This document shows positions 38,513 through 49,905 of a DNA stretch of 64,000 bases, piece by piece. The translations under genes and the position numbers were made by a program. Below the pieces are notes generated by a model, which was not told the DNA's origin, did no database searches, and saw nothing but the letters and a program-made list of their open reading frames with translations. This stretch comes from Pararge aegeria (Eukaryota > Arthropoda > Insecta > Lepidoptera > Nymphalidae). Each line of letters opens with the position of its first letter. Positions within the stretch are counted from its first letter, which is position 1. The DNA is taken from positions 1,240,001 through 1,304,000 of the forward strand of contig NC_053187.1 in the NCBI RefSeq assembly GCF_905163445.1, read 5' to 3'.

Positions 38513-39224
38513 GATAGAGAATCCAAAGACTTATAAATTAAAAAAAATACTTTTTCCTTCTTCCGCTTTAAAAAAAAATATATCGGAGAAAAACGTAGTA
38601 TAACTTTTCAGGCAGACAAAGAAACACTTTCTGCAAGACTTGAATAAAAAGTCCTATGTATAATTGCGTTCGATAAGAAATCTTCAATAGGTAGTGAAGT
38701 TGTTTAAAATAATTGAAGTATCATTATGCCATTCGCCAGATTTAGCATTAATCCAAAGGGCCGAAAAACAAAACAATCCGGCCTCCGACATGTTACCAAG
38801 CGCGTCTCCATCGGTGAACTACTAAATCAAAGATTAGGATCTGGCGAGGCAGACAAAACAAAACATGCAAAAGGCAATGGACAATAAAATTAAGATACGG
38901 TTACTGCAAAAAGGTACCCCGTTAAACCCTTGTCGGCGGCTCCCAAAAAAGTCGAGGATTCCGAATTAAAATATTCGGTGCTTAAATGTTGCTTTTCATC
39001 AAAATGGTTCGCCAATCTTTGAATCTTTAATCGCATTCTAGCGTTAATCCACGACCTCGATGCTGGGAAAGGCATTTATATAGTTATTTATGATACTAGG
39101 GCGCAAAAATATTCATTGGTTTATTTTAGTTAGTTATAACAATACAATAAAATCTCATCGTTACAAATTCGTTGTGGGCTTCACAGACAACATGTTATTG
39201 CGTTTAATTTTTTTTTTGTTTTAA
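38513..39224. other. no gene recognised
   Basis: 38750-39070 is of moderate GC and repeat-free; no splice-flanked frame was found. Confidence 0.4.
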
Positions 39225-39645
39225 GCAACTTTTGTGGCTCGTTTTATGTAGTCTATCCACCTTGTGGAGGCTCTGCGCTTTCCACCACTGTAGTATCCTA
39301 GCTTCCATCGGTATGGCAAACGTCCAACTGTCCGCCGTGCTACTGCCGCTTCATTTTTCAATCCGCGGAGTTATGTTAGTAACCCTGGCCCATCTTCTGT
39401 CCATTTCATTTCTGATCTCATCACGTAGGCTCTTTCTATTTCCCGCTGAGAGACTTTGAGTCTTCTTGTGAGTCCCATTGTTAGCGGCCATGTTTCGGAT
39501 CTATAAATCATCATCGGCAACACGCACTGGTCTTCAGAAATTTTTAAAGGTAACGCGAAGCTACCGAAATGCTCTCCACCTGCAGTAGGTAGAGTATACT
39601 TCATCAATAGTCTATCACAGTCCACTGAGACCATCACGCTTAAAT
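39225..39645 (-). pseudogene. RTE-like LINE reverse transcriptase fragment
   Basis: Minus frames, shifted once or twice: SETWPLTMGLTRRLKVSQRE-IERA, then in another frame GRLPYRWKLGYYS and RRASTRWIDYIKR. 'Y-x-S-E-T-W-x-L-T' followed by 'Q-R-x-x-E-R' and 'T-R-W-x-D-x-I-K-R' is the diagnostic order near the end of RTE-like LINE reverse transcriptases. At least one frameshift and an internal deletion of the LGVSLRDRIRN segment. Confidence 0.78.
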
Positions 39646-39714
39646 CACCATGCAGACCTGTTGGTGATATCAGTAGATGCCAAAAGCACCAAGGACGCCG
39701 CTGCCCGTTCTTAA

Positions 39715-40025
39715 TTTTTTTATTCCGCTACAAGTTAACCTTTGACTGCAATCTCACGTAAGATGGTAGCGGGCTTTGGATGTTAGGGAGTATGGTAGTC
39801 ATACCCCTTATTGGTTTCTACGCGTCACCGCACCGGAATACTAAACCGCTTAGCGGAACGTAGGTAGGGTTAGTAACTAGCCACGGCCAAAGCTCCCACC
39901 GGACAAGACCGAAGGAAATTCAGAAATTAAGTATAAATTCCCAAATTGCCCCTGCCAGAAAGTTAAACCGGGACCTCCTACTTAAATTCTCAGCGCTCAC
40001 CGTTGCGCCAGGAAGGTCGTCAAAA
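39715..40025 (-). mobile_element. full-length SINE-C
   Basis: Minus: CTGGCGCAACGGTGAGCGCT, AAGTAGGAGGTCCCGGTTTA, GGCAGGGGCAATTTGGGAAT, CTTGTCCGGTGGGAGCTTTG, GCCGTGGCTAGTTACTAACC, CATACTCCCTAACA, GAGATTGCAGTCAAAGGTTA, ACTTGTAGCGGAATAAAAAA. Confidence 0.9.
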
Positions 40026-40784
40026 TATATTATTCCTTTACTGATCTGCCGTCACTACTGGGGACTGTAACTGATTGTAAGCTTATCGTGTTGTAAAATA
40101 AAATAAGCGTTCATCACATTTCCGAGAATAGTAACTTGAATGTTAAATAATGTGTTCCCAACGGCGAATATTTCTACATTTGAAACAATACTAAAATTTT
40201 CACATTGCTTTCATCGCATTCTATAAGACTTGAAGAATTTTCCATCCATAAAAGGTGCGAAGTTAAAACAAAAGTAATAAGGTCGACATCAACCGACCGC
40301 TTGCAAAAGTGTCCCAACCCGAAAAATTAAACTTTCGCCGGCTTTTTTCGACATCTCATTGTTTTTGTGCGGCGCATTTTCGGAATTCTACCATTTACAT
40401 AAATACCGGGGGGACTTTGTTCAGCCGCGCAGGCGCCGACGGCCAAGATGCTACCAAATAGAGATGCGCTATTACCATATGTATTACGAAACGCTGGAAA
40501 TGTTATTAAGATATTTCAGCTACTGAGATGGAGATTGGAGAAATATCCTGAGCTTTCATCAAAGACAAAGACCAGCCCAAAGACAATTAATGGAACGATT
40601 TAACGAGAGGTTAAGTAAATGTCCGTTAATAAACGCTTAATCATAATTTAAGAGCCAGTATTCATAGAATGGCACCTGCTTGGAAAGTAGACATAACGAA
40701 ATGGTGTGTGTTTATTCGAGTTACTATTTATTATATTTATTTAGTAATGCTTATTTTAGTGTATCCGAAACATGACCTCAAAAA
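40026..40784. other. no gene recognised
   Basis: 40260-40460 is slightly GC-rich (CAGCCGCGCAGGCGCCGACG) and repeat-free; no coding evidence. Confidence 0.4.
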
Positions 40785-41055
40785 AGCTTAGCGTCACATA
40801 GCAGATGACGGAGAGAAGTATGCTCGGAGATCAAATCACAGATGGGGCTTAAAAGAACGAGAGTTCTGATGTAGTTCAGCCAGTTGCGAAGCTGGATAGG
40901 TGGTGCATAGCTCTGAGGACAGACGTATATAAAAGCGAAGGTAAGCGACATAGAATGAGTCGCAGGAAGTAGCTGGATATGAGCTGCACAGCGTCGCGTG
41001 GTTCAATCAATGCAAAAGTTATTTCTCCAGCTGTAGATGTATCCAGTTGTTTAAA
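40785..41055 (+). pseudogene. RTE-like LINE fragment, decayed
   Basis: GACGGAGAGAAGTATGCTCG, TAGTTCAGCCAGTTGCGAAG, CTGGATAGGTGGTGCATAGC, TCTGAGGACAGACG, GGTAAGCGACATAGAATGAG, TCGCAGGAAGTAGCTGGAT and GCTGCACAGCGTCGCGTGGT follow the nucleotide order of the ORF end of RTE/BovB-type LINEs (M-E-R-x-M-L-G ... A-K-L-K-W ... R-T-D-G ... R-V-A-G-S-x-W). Many frameshifts; no protein could be made. Confidence 0.6.
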
Positions 41056-41395
41056 AAACATTTAGTGCAAATATGTAAATATGTGGTTTCTACTCACTTA
41101 TCCTCTGGCTTTGAATAAACAGCAAAAACGCACTCAAAAAAAAATTTGATTTGCATTTCTCAAATGTTTAGAAGTCTGCCAAAAGTTTACCCGCTAAATT
41201 GTAATAGCGGGTATGCAAAACAAAGTTCTAATCGGACTGGTTTCACTTTCAATATAATCGATACCGATCTCTGGAGCGAAGCCCGCATAGGTCATTAATC
41301 TTGCCGGCAGTGGCGCCATTTTTTCACTGACCCTAACACCCCGCTCCCTAATGTGAAGATCATCATAGGTGTTTGTCTGTTGATTTCGATAATAC

Positions 41396-41700
41396 TTTTT
41401 TCAATCATCGAGAAAAATCCTATTATAATATTAAGGATTACATGTATGATAAAAAAGCTTGGGTATGAATTGCTCCAACTTTATAGCTAAATATTAATTC
41501 GAAAAAAAACACCCGGCTAAGTTTGTTTTGGGATCTTCGTAGACCAGGGCGCGTTTGGAACCTGGTCTAAGTTAACGACTGTAGAACGTTTCACCATTGC
41601 CTAACATTAATGGTAACATGTTATATGTATGAACGCTTCATAAGTGCCTGTGATAAGGTCTACAAGAATAAAACATTTTTGAATTTGAACTTTAATACGT
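41396..41700 (+). mobile_element. LINE-A variant 3' end
   Basis: GAAAAATCCTATTATAATAT, TAAGGATTACATGTATGATA, AAAAAGCTTGGGTATGA (ORF end and stop), CACCCGGCTAAGTTTGTTTT, GCGCGTTTGGAACC, GTATGAACGCTTCATAAGTG, AAGAATAAAACATTTTTGAA, TTTGAACTTT tail. Same subfamily as 6515-6815. Confidence 0.8.
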
Positions 41701-41762
41701 TTGATACGCTTCCAAAGTTGTCGATGTCGATCTATGCAACTTATTTAATAGTTACTATAAAA

Positions 41763-42020
41763 TTGATGAATTTCTGAATGACAAGGTTGCTTGGCATCCG
41801 GCTCCGCTTTCAGCTCTCACAAGATCGAAAAATTAATGTTAAAATGTAAAATGTAAATTGTTGATGTTGGAAAAGAGCAACTGCTGAGTTTCCTGCCGGC
41901 TTATTCTTGGTAGAATCTGCCTTCCGAACCGGTGGTAGAGTCACTACAAACGGACAACTTGACGTTTCAAAAGTGTTTATATTGGGCCTACTTGAAATAA
42001 ATTAATTTTGAATTTTTTGT
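41763..42020 (+). pseudogene. LINE-B 3' end with last codons of its ORF
   Basis: Reads DEFLNDKVAWHPAPLSALTR then a TAA near 41836, followed by the 3' UTR to GCCTACTTGAAATAAATTAA-TTTTGAATTTTTTG. The coding end shows that LINE-B, like LINE-A, closes with a YY-x(4-6)-DK-x-AW type peptide. Confidence 0.85.
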
Positions 42021-42204
42021 TTTTTGATTTTTTGTTACCAACCGATTGTTTGTTTATGGCCGTAGCCATATAAAAACCAAGGTTTTGTTTTACTTTGGTC
42101 ACGAACTTTTTGTTCTACATGGTCATACAAACGAACACGATAGGTTTTCACTAGTTAACAACTATCAGATAACAGATATTCACAGTGCCTAAAGGGGCTA
42201 CATG

Positions 42205-42345
42205 CAGTGGCGTGCACAGGGTTTTTGAACAGTGTATGCATAAAGCAGCTACATGGCATAAAATGGAAAAATTCCCCTCCAATACGAGTCATATACAATA
42301 ATTTGGGTATGCAGTGCTTTTGTGCATGTATGAAATGCACATGAT
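42205..42345 (+). mobile_element. hAT-like MITE F, right end lost
   Basis: CAGTGGCGTGCACAGGG start, TATGCATAAAGCAGCTACAT, GGCATAAAATGGAAAAATTC, GGGTATGCAGTGCTTTTGTG, CATGTATGAAATGCAC. The terminal GCCACTG is missing, so no target duplication can be paired. Confidence 0.72.
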
Positions 42346-43544
42346 AATAATTTGTCTAGGTAATGCTTCTTATTTCATAATGCTAATGAATGTAGTAAAA
42401 CAATTGATGGTTGTGGATACTGCACGTACAACAGGCCTGCCCGTGAATTCGTCGATTTGGAGTTAGGTGTAAAATTTAAATTTTAAGTTTATGGATATAA
42501 TTAATTACGTGACCTCTACCATAAATACATTATTTTGTTTAAATAAAGTCCTTTTTTTAATATTTTTTGTTTTTTTGCTTTTGTATAAGAAATCTTGTTA
42601 TTTACCGGGATAAAAACCCCTATTTATGCGAATATGGGTAAAGTATCAGAATTCATTCAAATTTAAAAAAAAAAAAATTCTAACAAAGTTCAAGTATTTG
42701 TTTTATGTGAAAAATTATTAAAATGATTGGATGTTTCTTTTTATGGCTACAAAAGCATCAACTGCTGAACGAATCTGATTGAATTTTAGAGGATAGATTA
42801 GATTATACATAGATTTTTTATCGAGTATATACTATAAGCTAAAAGTTCTCTTGATAAAATATTGATAGTCAAAGCCGCGATATCCAACGATAGTTCGTCC
42901 ATAAAAAGTAAATGCCTCCAGAAACCGATGCTACTATAAAGATTGGACCGCAAAAAGTTAACCAAATTCCATGCAGTTCAATTGCAAAAACATATACCTT
43001 GTCCAGTTGAAATAAAGGTCTTGTTGTGTGGAAATAGAGTGACCAAATTTGGTAATTAGATTCTGACAGTTTGAGATCAGCAAAGGAGCCGACTGTCAAA
43101 AACTCGGCGCCAGTGCGAACGCGTTGTAAATAAAACATAACGAAAATGTAATAAAAATGAGATATTCTGATTTGGCACAGTTTGGGCTTCGGAGGTTTTG
43201 TGTTCGAGTTTATTGTATTCTATAGTGATGAAGTTCATCGGATTCCCAGTGACTAAGCTGAGCTTTAAAGTCTTTACTGATCACGTTTATTTATGAAGAG
43301 TGTTATTCCATTTTCCTGTTTTCCCATTATCCTGGTAATTCCTGGAACGGTAATTTGACAAAGATATCCTGGTAATGGTAATCTGGTAAAGGTGAGTATG
43401 GGTGCAAGCAAGGCTAGGTACTCTACTCCCACCGGGTCATGTTCAGAACAGACACCAACTATAATTAGAAACTGCAATGTAATGAAACATGGCATCTCGA
43501 TATTTTCTTCAATGAACATAAATATGTTTACTGTATATTTATGT
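42346..43544. other. no gene recognised
   Basis: AT-rich; the 89-codon minus frame 42869-43138 and 81-codon frame 43274-43519 have no recognisable domain or splice context. Confidence 0.4.
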
Positions 43545-43645
43545 ATTTATTTATTTATACTCTTTATTTGTCAGAAAAACGAGTCAAAAAAAAAGAACAA
43601 ACACATGAAGAATGAAGCAGGATACAAAAGGCGGCCTTATCGCTA
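43545..43645 (-). mobile_element. LINE 3' UTR (repeat H)
   Basis: Near-identical to 20295-20400: AGAACAAACACATGAAGAAT, GAAGCAGGATACAAAAGGCG, TTTATACTCTTTATTTGT on the plus strand. Confidence 0.7.
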
Positions 43646-43647
43646 AT

Positions 43648-43768
43648 TATATGTATTTTATTCATAAAAGTATTCAACAGTCATTTTTATACCCATATCA
43701 CAAGCTAGGCTTACTTTGGGGCTAGACCGCGATCAGTGTATCGTCGTAGTATATTTATTTATTATACA
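43648..43768 (+). mobile_element. SINE-A tail half
   Basis: TGTATTTTATTCATAAAAGT, ATATCACAAGCTAGGCTTAC, TTTGGGGCTAGACCGCGATC, TCGTCGTAGTATATTTATTT. Confidence 0.85.
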
Positions 43769-43834
43769 ATATCATTGACTTTAACCTGAAGGAAAATATC
43801 GTTAGGACACTTACACGCCTGCACAGCTAGAATG

Positions 43835-44092
43835 GGCAGGAGCCATTACCCTCGGGGAAAGGATAAAAAAATATCTTCTCCCACAGCTTTTTCAAATCTC
43901 ACAGCGCTGGCGCACAAGTGGAAATAATATCCAAATAATATATGTGTAATAATAAACGGGGGTTAACTCCTCCTATTCTATGTCCCCATGCTTTAGCAGG
44001 TGGACACGTTAATTGTATCCTTTGACGGGGGATATAATTAACATGTCCACCTGCTAAATCACGGGAACGTGTTATAGAAGTTTACCCCCGTA
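43835..44092. repeat. repeat J with a 134-bp fold-back
   Basis: First part matches 11908-12030. Then 43957-44090 is an imperfect palindrome: CGGGGGTTAACT...ACCCCCG at the edges and AGCAGGTGGACACGTTAATT-GTATCC facing GGATATAATTAACATGTCCACCTGCT at the centre, 24 of 26 bases pairing. No coding capacity. Confidence 0.75.
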
Positions 44093-44099
44093 AGCAAAT

Positions 44100-44245
44100 T
44101 TATTTTTGCTAGCGGTGCTGAGAGTTCTCCCATAATGTTCTCGTGTGAAGTGCGTGTGAAGTCAAACTATAGTGGACTACGGTCTGAACCCTTCCCATTT
44201 TGTGGTCTTTTAGTGGTGGGCTGCGTATGGCTTGATAATAACGCT
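44100..44245 (+). mobile_element. SINE-B distal part
   Basis: GCGGTGCTGAGAGTTCTCCC, ATAATGTTCTCGTGTGAAGT, ATAGTGGACTACGGTCTGAA, CCCTTCCCATTTTGTGGTC. Confidence 0.75.
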
Positions 44246-44679
44246 GATGACTGAAATGGAATGACAGCTTGCGTGTTTAAGTTGAAAGGCAGGAATACAG
44301 TAGACGTTTTTAATTAAAAGTAGTGGCTTAGATGTACACAATTATTTACAAGGTCTTATAACTTCTTTAGGTGTTTAACCTGATTATAAAATATTTACAG
44401 GGTTACGCCATTGTTAATATCCTAGACAGTTTGTTTACAAACTCACTTAAGCGGTATAGTTATACTAACTTTGGTTCTATGATTATCTAATTATGAGTGT
44501 AAGTTATGGCTATCACGACGGTATCGAATCTTACCGCTGACTAAGAATAACCGACGAAGAAGGAGAAAGTTTATTTAAATATTTTTACAGGCATGTGTTT
44601 TAAATGTTTTGTGCTTCTAAATTACATTTTAATAATTTAATGTAATCATAAAATTGAAAACACTAACCTCTGCAATTGA
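44246..44679. other. no gene recognised
   Basis: AT-rich, unclassified. Confidence 0.4.
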
Positions 44680-44681
44680 AG

Positions 44682-45000
44682 CGGTGATAGCTTAGTGGGT
44701 AAGGCTTCCCGCTTCAGCTTTCCTTTCGTGATGACGGAGTTCGAGCATCAGCACGCAGGAGGAGTTATGTGCGTTTTGAATTTAGGCAATTTGAATACCA
44801 CTTGCTTTAAAAGGTGAAGGAAAACGTCGTGAGGAAACCGGCATGCCTGAGAGTTCTCCATAACGTTCTTAAGGGCGTGTGAAGTCTACCAATCCACTTG
44901 GCCAGCGTGGTGGACTACGGCCTTAACCCCTTCTCACTCTGAGAAGAGACCCGTGCCCTGTGGTGGGCCCGTAATGGGCTGATGATAATGATTATGATTA
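44682..45000 (+). mobile_element. full-length SINE-B
   Basis: GAAGCGGTGATAGCTTAGTG, GGTAAGGCTTCCCGCTTCAG, GGAGTTATGTGCGTTTTGAA, GGAAAACGTCGTGAGGAAAC, GCATGCCTGAGAGTTCTCCA, GGCCAGCGTGGTGGACTACG, GAAGAGACCCGTGCCCTGTG, GTGGGCCCGTAATGGGCTGA, TGATAATGATTATGATTA. One of the best SINE-B copies here. Confidence 0.92.
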
Positions 45001-45121
45001 AATTGAAATTTACATTTAACAGCACATTTAGTTGCAAAAATATATGTACAAAAAACATTAGCACACATAAATTTGTGAAACGCTCAGGTGGCAATACTTG
45101 CTGGATATCTTCGTTGATAAT

Positions 45122-45373
45122 CTAAATAAATAAATAAATATACTACGACAATCCACACATTGCCATTTAGTCCCAAAGTAAGCGTAGCTTGTGTTATGGG
45201 TACTAAGATAACAGATGAATAATATAGATAAATGATTATAGTATATAGATAAACACCCAGACACTGAAAAACATTCGTGTTCATCACACAAATATTGTCC
45301 AGTTGTGGGAATCCAACCCACGGCCTCGGACTCAGAAAGCAGCGTCGCTGCCCACTGCGCCAATCGGCCGTCA
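45122..45373 (-). mobile_element. full-length SINE-A
   Basis: Minus: TGACGGCCGATTGGCGCAGT, GTGGGTTGGATTCCCACAAC, TTTGGGACTAAATGGCAATG, TAGTATATTTATTTATTTAT. Confidence 0.92.
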
Positions 45374-45672
45374 ATCTCATAACTAACATTCGTAAAAAGG
45401 TAATCATCAATTCACATACGTCTACAACAAGAGATTGTAAATGAATTTGTGAACAAACTGTTCTGGATATTCAATGCAAATTTAATTACGAACACATTCA
45501 AATGTTTTTATACCTACGAAAAATTGTCGTACACGCGTGGTCGTTTTTCATGTTTTTCTTTAGTGTTCTTTTTAAAAAGTGGTTAATATATTGTCAGTGC
45601 ATTCGTGCACATAAACATTTACATAATGTTTACAAAGAATAGATGCCTTAGGGCCTCTACAAACGGATATAG
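45374..45672. other. no gene recognised
   Basis: AT-rich spacer between two SINE-A copies. Confidence 0.4.
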
Positions 45673-45930
45673 AAATAAAGAAATAAATATACTACGACAA
45701 TACACACATCGCCATCTAGCCCCAAAGTAAGCGTAGCTTGTGTTATGGGTACTACGAAAACTGATGAATATTTTAATGAATAATATGCATAAAAACTTTA
45801 AACACACATATAAACACCCACTGAAAAAAAATCATGTTCATAACACAGACGTTTTCCAGTTGTGGGAATCGAACCCACGGCCTTGGACTCAGAGAGCAGG
45901 GTCGCTGCCCACTGCGCCAATCGGCCGACA
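45673..45930 (-). mobile_element. full-length SINE-A
   Basis: Minus: TGTCGGCCGATTGGCGCAGT, GGGTTCGATTCCCACAACTG, CAAGCTACGCTTACTTTGGG, GTCGTAGTATATTTATTTCT. Small deletion at the CAGTGTCTGGG site. Confidence 0.92.
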
Positions 45931-45966
45931 AATAAATATCATAAAAAAATAGGTATAAGTAATAAC

Positions 45967-46172
45967 TCTCACAAGATAGAAAAATGAATGTTAAAATGTA
46001 TAATGTAAATTGTTGATGTTGGAAAAGAGCAACTGCTGAGTTTCTTGCCGGCTTCTTCTCGGTAGAATCTGCCTTCCGAACCGGTGGTTGAGTCACTACG
46101 AACAGACAGACTTGACGTTTCAAAATTGCCTATATTAGGACTACTTGAAATAAATGAATTTTGAATTTTGAA
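45967..46172 (+). mobile_element. LINE-B 3' end with tail
   Basis: CTCTCACAAGATAGAAAAAT, GTTGATGTTGGAAAAGAGCA, ACTGCTGAGTTTCTTGCCGG, CTTCTTCTCGGTAGAATCTG, AACCGGTGGTTGAGTCACTA, ACTTGAAATAAATGAATTTT, GAATTTTGAA tail. Close to the 57553 copy. Confidence 0.9.
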
Positions 46173-47606
46173 CTGTGTCCAGTAACATTAGGTGCTAGTA
46201 AAAATACGATAACGTAACATAGCTAACAATACCGCACTAGTGAAATAACCAAGGTTTTCAAATCACACAAAACAAACTCTCTGACCATATTATGCAAAAA
46301 TAAAATAAGTAATAATTCGATTAACATTTATTACCAATTCGATTGTTCTCAAAAGAAACAGTTTCACTTAGTGAGAAATTAAAATTGACATAAAGAAGTG
46401 GTAGCAGCTTAAAATAATAACAGCTTTTAGTTGTTAAATAAAATAAAATGTGGCGCGTTTAAAAAAAAAATATTTTTTTCGACATACGAAATAATTTTCA
46501 ACATTGCAGACACTATATACGAATCTATAGGTTTACAAGGATTATCTATAGAATATTTGAAAGCACTAATGAAGACTTCTTTGAAGCTATATTACAGATA
46601 CTAAAATTATCTCTGTCCCGAATCTTTTATATGCATTTTAAAATTTCTTTAATTTGTATTTCCTCCCAAATGTTAGCTACATTTGAGACTATTAAAAGTT
46701 TAGAATACTTTAAAGGTTGTTGACAGATGAATAAAATCGTACCAAAAGGGTTTATCTTTGCCATTTTGGTAACAGAATCTTAAATTAAAATCACGACGGT
46801 CTAGTTTTTAATGTATTGTATTGCGCGTGAACGAGACCTTACACTGACATCGTTTTACAAACGATAATTATTGTAAAGCTGCGTAAATTTGAGGACGCTA
46901 TAATATTACGTAAGGCGTGATTCACACGTGAAATATATATTTTATATTTAATGGCGGTATTTATAAAGGCTTGCTCACGTTCTTGTTGGCGTACGAGATT
47001 ATTGAATTAAAATATCTGCGATTAGATTTTCTAGGGTCATTGATACATTGAATAAAGGTGAAGGTTCCGAGGTTGAGTTAAATGTTCTGAAGAAGCAAAG
47101 TGAAATTTTGACATTTTTTGAATTTCGCCGCAATACAAAAAATTTCAAAATTCAAAATTCATTTTTTCCCTGTAGGTTTTTGTACATAAAATACCCGGAA
47201 AAATAATCTTGGATCGACCTGGGAATCAAATCCAAGACCAACGAGGCAGTTGTCAAATATGCTAAGCTTATACCAAGTTTAGCGTATCTTACTTTTCTTG
47301 CCAAATATCTATTTTATTTAAAAACCAAAAAAATAAATAAGTAATGCTATAAAATTATGATTAATAGATTTAAAAGTAAAAATCTCTATAACTCAGGATC
47401 AACATAATCTGGAGATATATCAAAATACAATTTTATGACCGCACAGTGCGGTATGTTACTTTTATGTATCCATACTTATTAACTTTTATTCTCAGTATAT
47501 AATTAAATCTACTTTACGTGAAATACTTTTGGCACGAATTTAAAATGTATACAAAAGCGTATTACGTTTTGAAAACTATTATTTCCTATAGCTATGTTTA
47601 TAGCAT
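46173..47606. other. AT-rich DNA, no gene recognised
   Basis: A TTCAAAATTCAAAATTCATTTTTTCCCTGTAGG end at 47145-47180 resembles a LINE 3' tail on the minus strand. Nothing coding. Confidence 0.4.
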
Positions 47607-47975
47607 TAATCCTACTATCCAAATATCCCACTAATATTACACATGTGAAAGTGTGGATGTTTGTTACTCCATCACTCAAAAACGGCTAAACGGAATTGGA
47701 TGAAATTTGGTATGCATGTAGACGTTGATATGGAAAATAACATAAGCTACCTTTTATCCCGATGCCTTAAGTAGTTCCTGAGGGAAAATTGAAAATTGAT
47801 TACGAGCCGCGGGCAACTTTGAAATTTGGTATGCATGTCGCCTATACTATGGAAAAGGATATGTACTTTCTATACCGATCTCTCAAGTAGTTCCCAAGGT
47901 AAGATTAAGATTAAGATTAAGAGAGAAGCTTTATACCTAATTCTGAAGTCCACGCAGACAAAGTCGCGGTAACTT
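47607..47975 (+). mobile_element. Helitron-like element with internal duplication
   Basis: TCCTACTATCCAAATATCCC-ACTAATATTACACATGTGAA, AAAAACGGCTAAACGGAATT, TTTGGTATGCATGTAGACGT, ACCTTTTATCCCGATGCCTT and near the end ACGCAGACAAAGTCGCGG. TGAAATTTGGTATGCATGT occurs twice (47701, 47819). The 3' CTAG end is not present. Confidence 0.65.
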
Positions 47976-48004
47976 ATGATTGACGGTTTTATTATCATGT
48001 TCTC

Positions 48005-48205
48005 ATAGTTCACAAGGAAAACATCGTGAGGAGATCTGCATGCCTGAGACTTGTATGTTCTCCTTGCTTGCTCCATATGTTCTCAAAGAAGTATATAGTC
48101 CATCAAACCGCACTGGGCCAGCGTGGTGGAAAACGGGACTGAACCGTTCTCATTGTGGGAGGAAACTCGTGTCCTGTAAACAGTCGATATGATGATGACG
48201 ATGAC
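48005..48205 (+). mobile_element. SINE-B distal half
   Basis: AAGGAAAACATCGTGAGGAG, ATCTGCATGCCTGAGACTTG, GCCAGCGTGGTGGAAAACGG, TCATTGTGGGAGGAAACTCG and (GATGAC)n tail. Confidence 0.85.
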
Positions 48206-48409
48206 TGTTTTCATTTAATTTCAAATTGTGAAAACTGCGAAGTACCATATCATGGTTGCAATAATATATTAAGATTTTTCCAGAGAGGGCTCGCTGTCAG
48301 AGAGCATTACTAAAAACGGCGAATGAAAAATATAATGACTTAAAATATAGAGGCTTGTAATTCAAATTAGTAGCTCTCTTTTCAGAATGTTGATTCGTAC
48401 CAAGTGGCT

Positions 48410-48560
48410 CAAAAGTGTGTTTGTTTGTTTGTTTATCCTTCCTTCACGCCCTATAAATCACCTTGATTTTTGGCATAGAAGGAGAATACAGTTAGAAGCA
48501 CGGAGATTAACCAGGGTACTTTTTATCCCAGAGAAACAAACGGTTCCGTTACGGAACACC
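48410..48560 (+). mobile_element. Helitron-like internal fragment
   Basis: AAAGTGTGTTTGTTTGTTTG, TTTATCCTTCCTTCACGCCC, GATTTTTGGCATAGAAGGAG, GGGTACTTTTTATCCCAGAG, AAACAAACGGTTCCG. Same block as 8075-8230. Confidence 0.6.
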
Positions 48561-48906
48561 AGCTAGAGTATCGTGGTTTTGTAAATACCTGATTATATTG
48601 ATGCCCATTAAAAAAAATATATGAAATTATTCCCGGCCGCGAGACAATTATAGGCTGTTTAGCTACTAAAAGACGTTCACGAGACGTTAAAAGAAGTTTT
48701 TTTTTTCCTCTAAAAATACGACGCGTCGAGATGGCATTCGGATATGAGGGACTCGTGGAAATATATGAATGAACGTTGCATAAGCTTTTCGTAATTCTGT
48801 GACACATTTATAGCTTTTGACGACGTCCGTAGCCCGTAGCATAAAACTATCTCGCCGGTTATATCGGTAAAATCTTTATCTTTACATCTTATATGACGTG
48901 GTACAA
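48561..48906. other. no gene recognised
   Basis: Unclassified DNA between two Helitron-like pieces. Confidence 0.4.
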
Positions 48907-49358
48907 TAAATGCCAAAATCCCTATCCCTATCCCTACTAATATTATAAATGTCAATGTAAGTTTGTTTGTTACGCTTTCACGTAAAAACTGCTCAATCGA
49001 TCCTCATGAAATTTGTACACATATTTGTGGAAGCGTTAGAAGTAATATAGGATACTTTTTACCCCTACATTAAGCGCGGTTCCTTTGGGAGAGGGGATGA
49101 AAGTGTTTGACGATTTTAGACCATAACTCAGACAAAATATAACCGATTAAAATAATTATTTTTGTACTAAAGAGGTTATAATATGTGTTTAATTTTCCCC
49201 AAACTTTGTGTAGTTCTGAATGTGGTTGGAGATTGTGGGGACAGAACTCCTCATCAAGGCTTAACGATACTGAATACTTTTTTTTTAAACTATAACTAAT
49301 TTGAATGCCACATCAAAAAACAAAATCAAACGCAGACGAAGTCACGGGCAACAGCTAG
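48907..49358 (+). mobile_element. complete non-autonomous Helitron, Lep1-like
   Basis: 5' end TCCCTATCCCTATCCCTACT-AATATTATAAATGTCAATG and 3' end GACGAAGTCACGGGCAACAG followed by CTAG. Helitrons begin TC and end CTRR without target duplication; the ACTAATATTATAAA start and GAAGTC-CGGGCA-CAGCTAGT end are the Lep1-type signature in moths and butterflies. No RepHel ORF. A second, inverted copy is at 50932-51391. Confidence 0.85.
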
Positions 49359-49363
49359 TTCTA

Positions 49364-49565
49364 AAATAATTTATTTCAAATATGCCTACTCTGTAAGTAC
49401 TTTTAAAAGGGAAGTAGTTCTATGTTTGAAGCGACTCTACCACCGGTTCGGAAGGTAGGATGTTCCGAGAGGAGACTGACTAGAATAATTTACAAATTAA
49501 TGGAAATAAGGACTGCTTTGGAGCAAAATTTTCACTAAGTGCATCAATTGTATAGAAATCTCTTC
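49364..49565 (-). mobile_element. LINE-B 3' end, diverged
   Basis: TAATTTATTTCAAATATGCC, AGCGACTCTACCACCGGTTC, GGAAGGTAGGATGTTCCGAG, AAATTTTCACTAAGTGCATC. It touches the end of the Helitron. Confidence 0.78.
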
Positions 49566-49611
49566 TTAATAAGCAAGTTTTTAAAACCTAGTTTAATGCG
49601 TGTACTCTTAT

Positions 49612-49905
49612 ATCTGTAGTGGGCCGGTAATGCGTTGATGTGAAGATGATTATTGTGATTGGTGGGTCTAAAATTTCGGATCATGCTCGTTCCCTTCATG
49701 CTGTCCCAGTGCGCATTGGTGGGCTCACGCACCTTTGAGAACGTTATGGATAACTCTTAGACATGCAGGTTTCTTCACCGTTGAAGCAAGTGATATTTTA
49801 ATCGCTTAAAACGTACATTGGTTACAAAAGTTAGAGGTGCGTGATGGGATTCGAACACGGCCCTCCGAAAGTGAAGTCAAAGTCCTTCGCACTGGGCTAC
49901 GCTAC
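49612..49905 (-). mobile_element. SINE-B, minus, with a plus tail piece
   Basis: 49680-49905 is minus: AGCGTAGCCCAGTGCGAAGG, GGCCGTGTTCGAATCCCATC, AAGCGATTAAAATATCACTT, GCTTCAACGGTGAAGAAACC, GCATGTCTAAGAGTTATCCA, CACCAATGCGCACTGGGACA. 49615-49660 has GTAGTGGGCCGGTAATGCGT in plus orientation, so the tail is inverted relative to the head. Confidence 0.78.
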
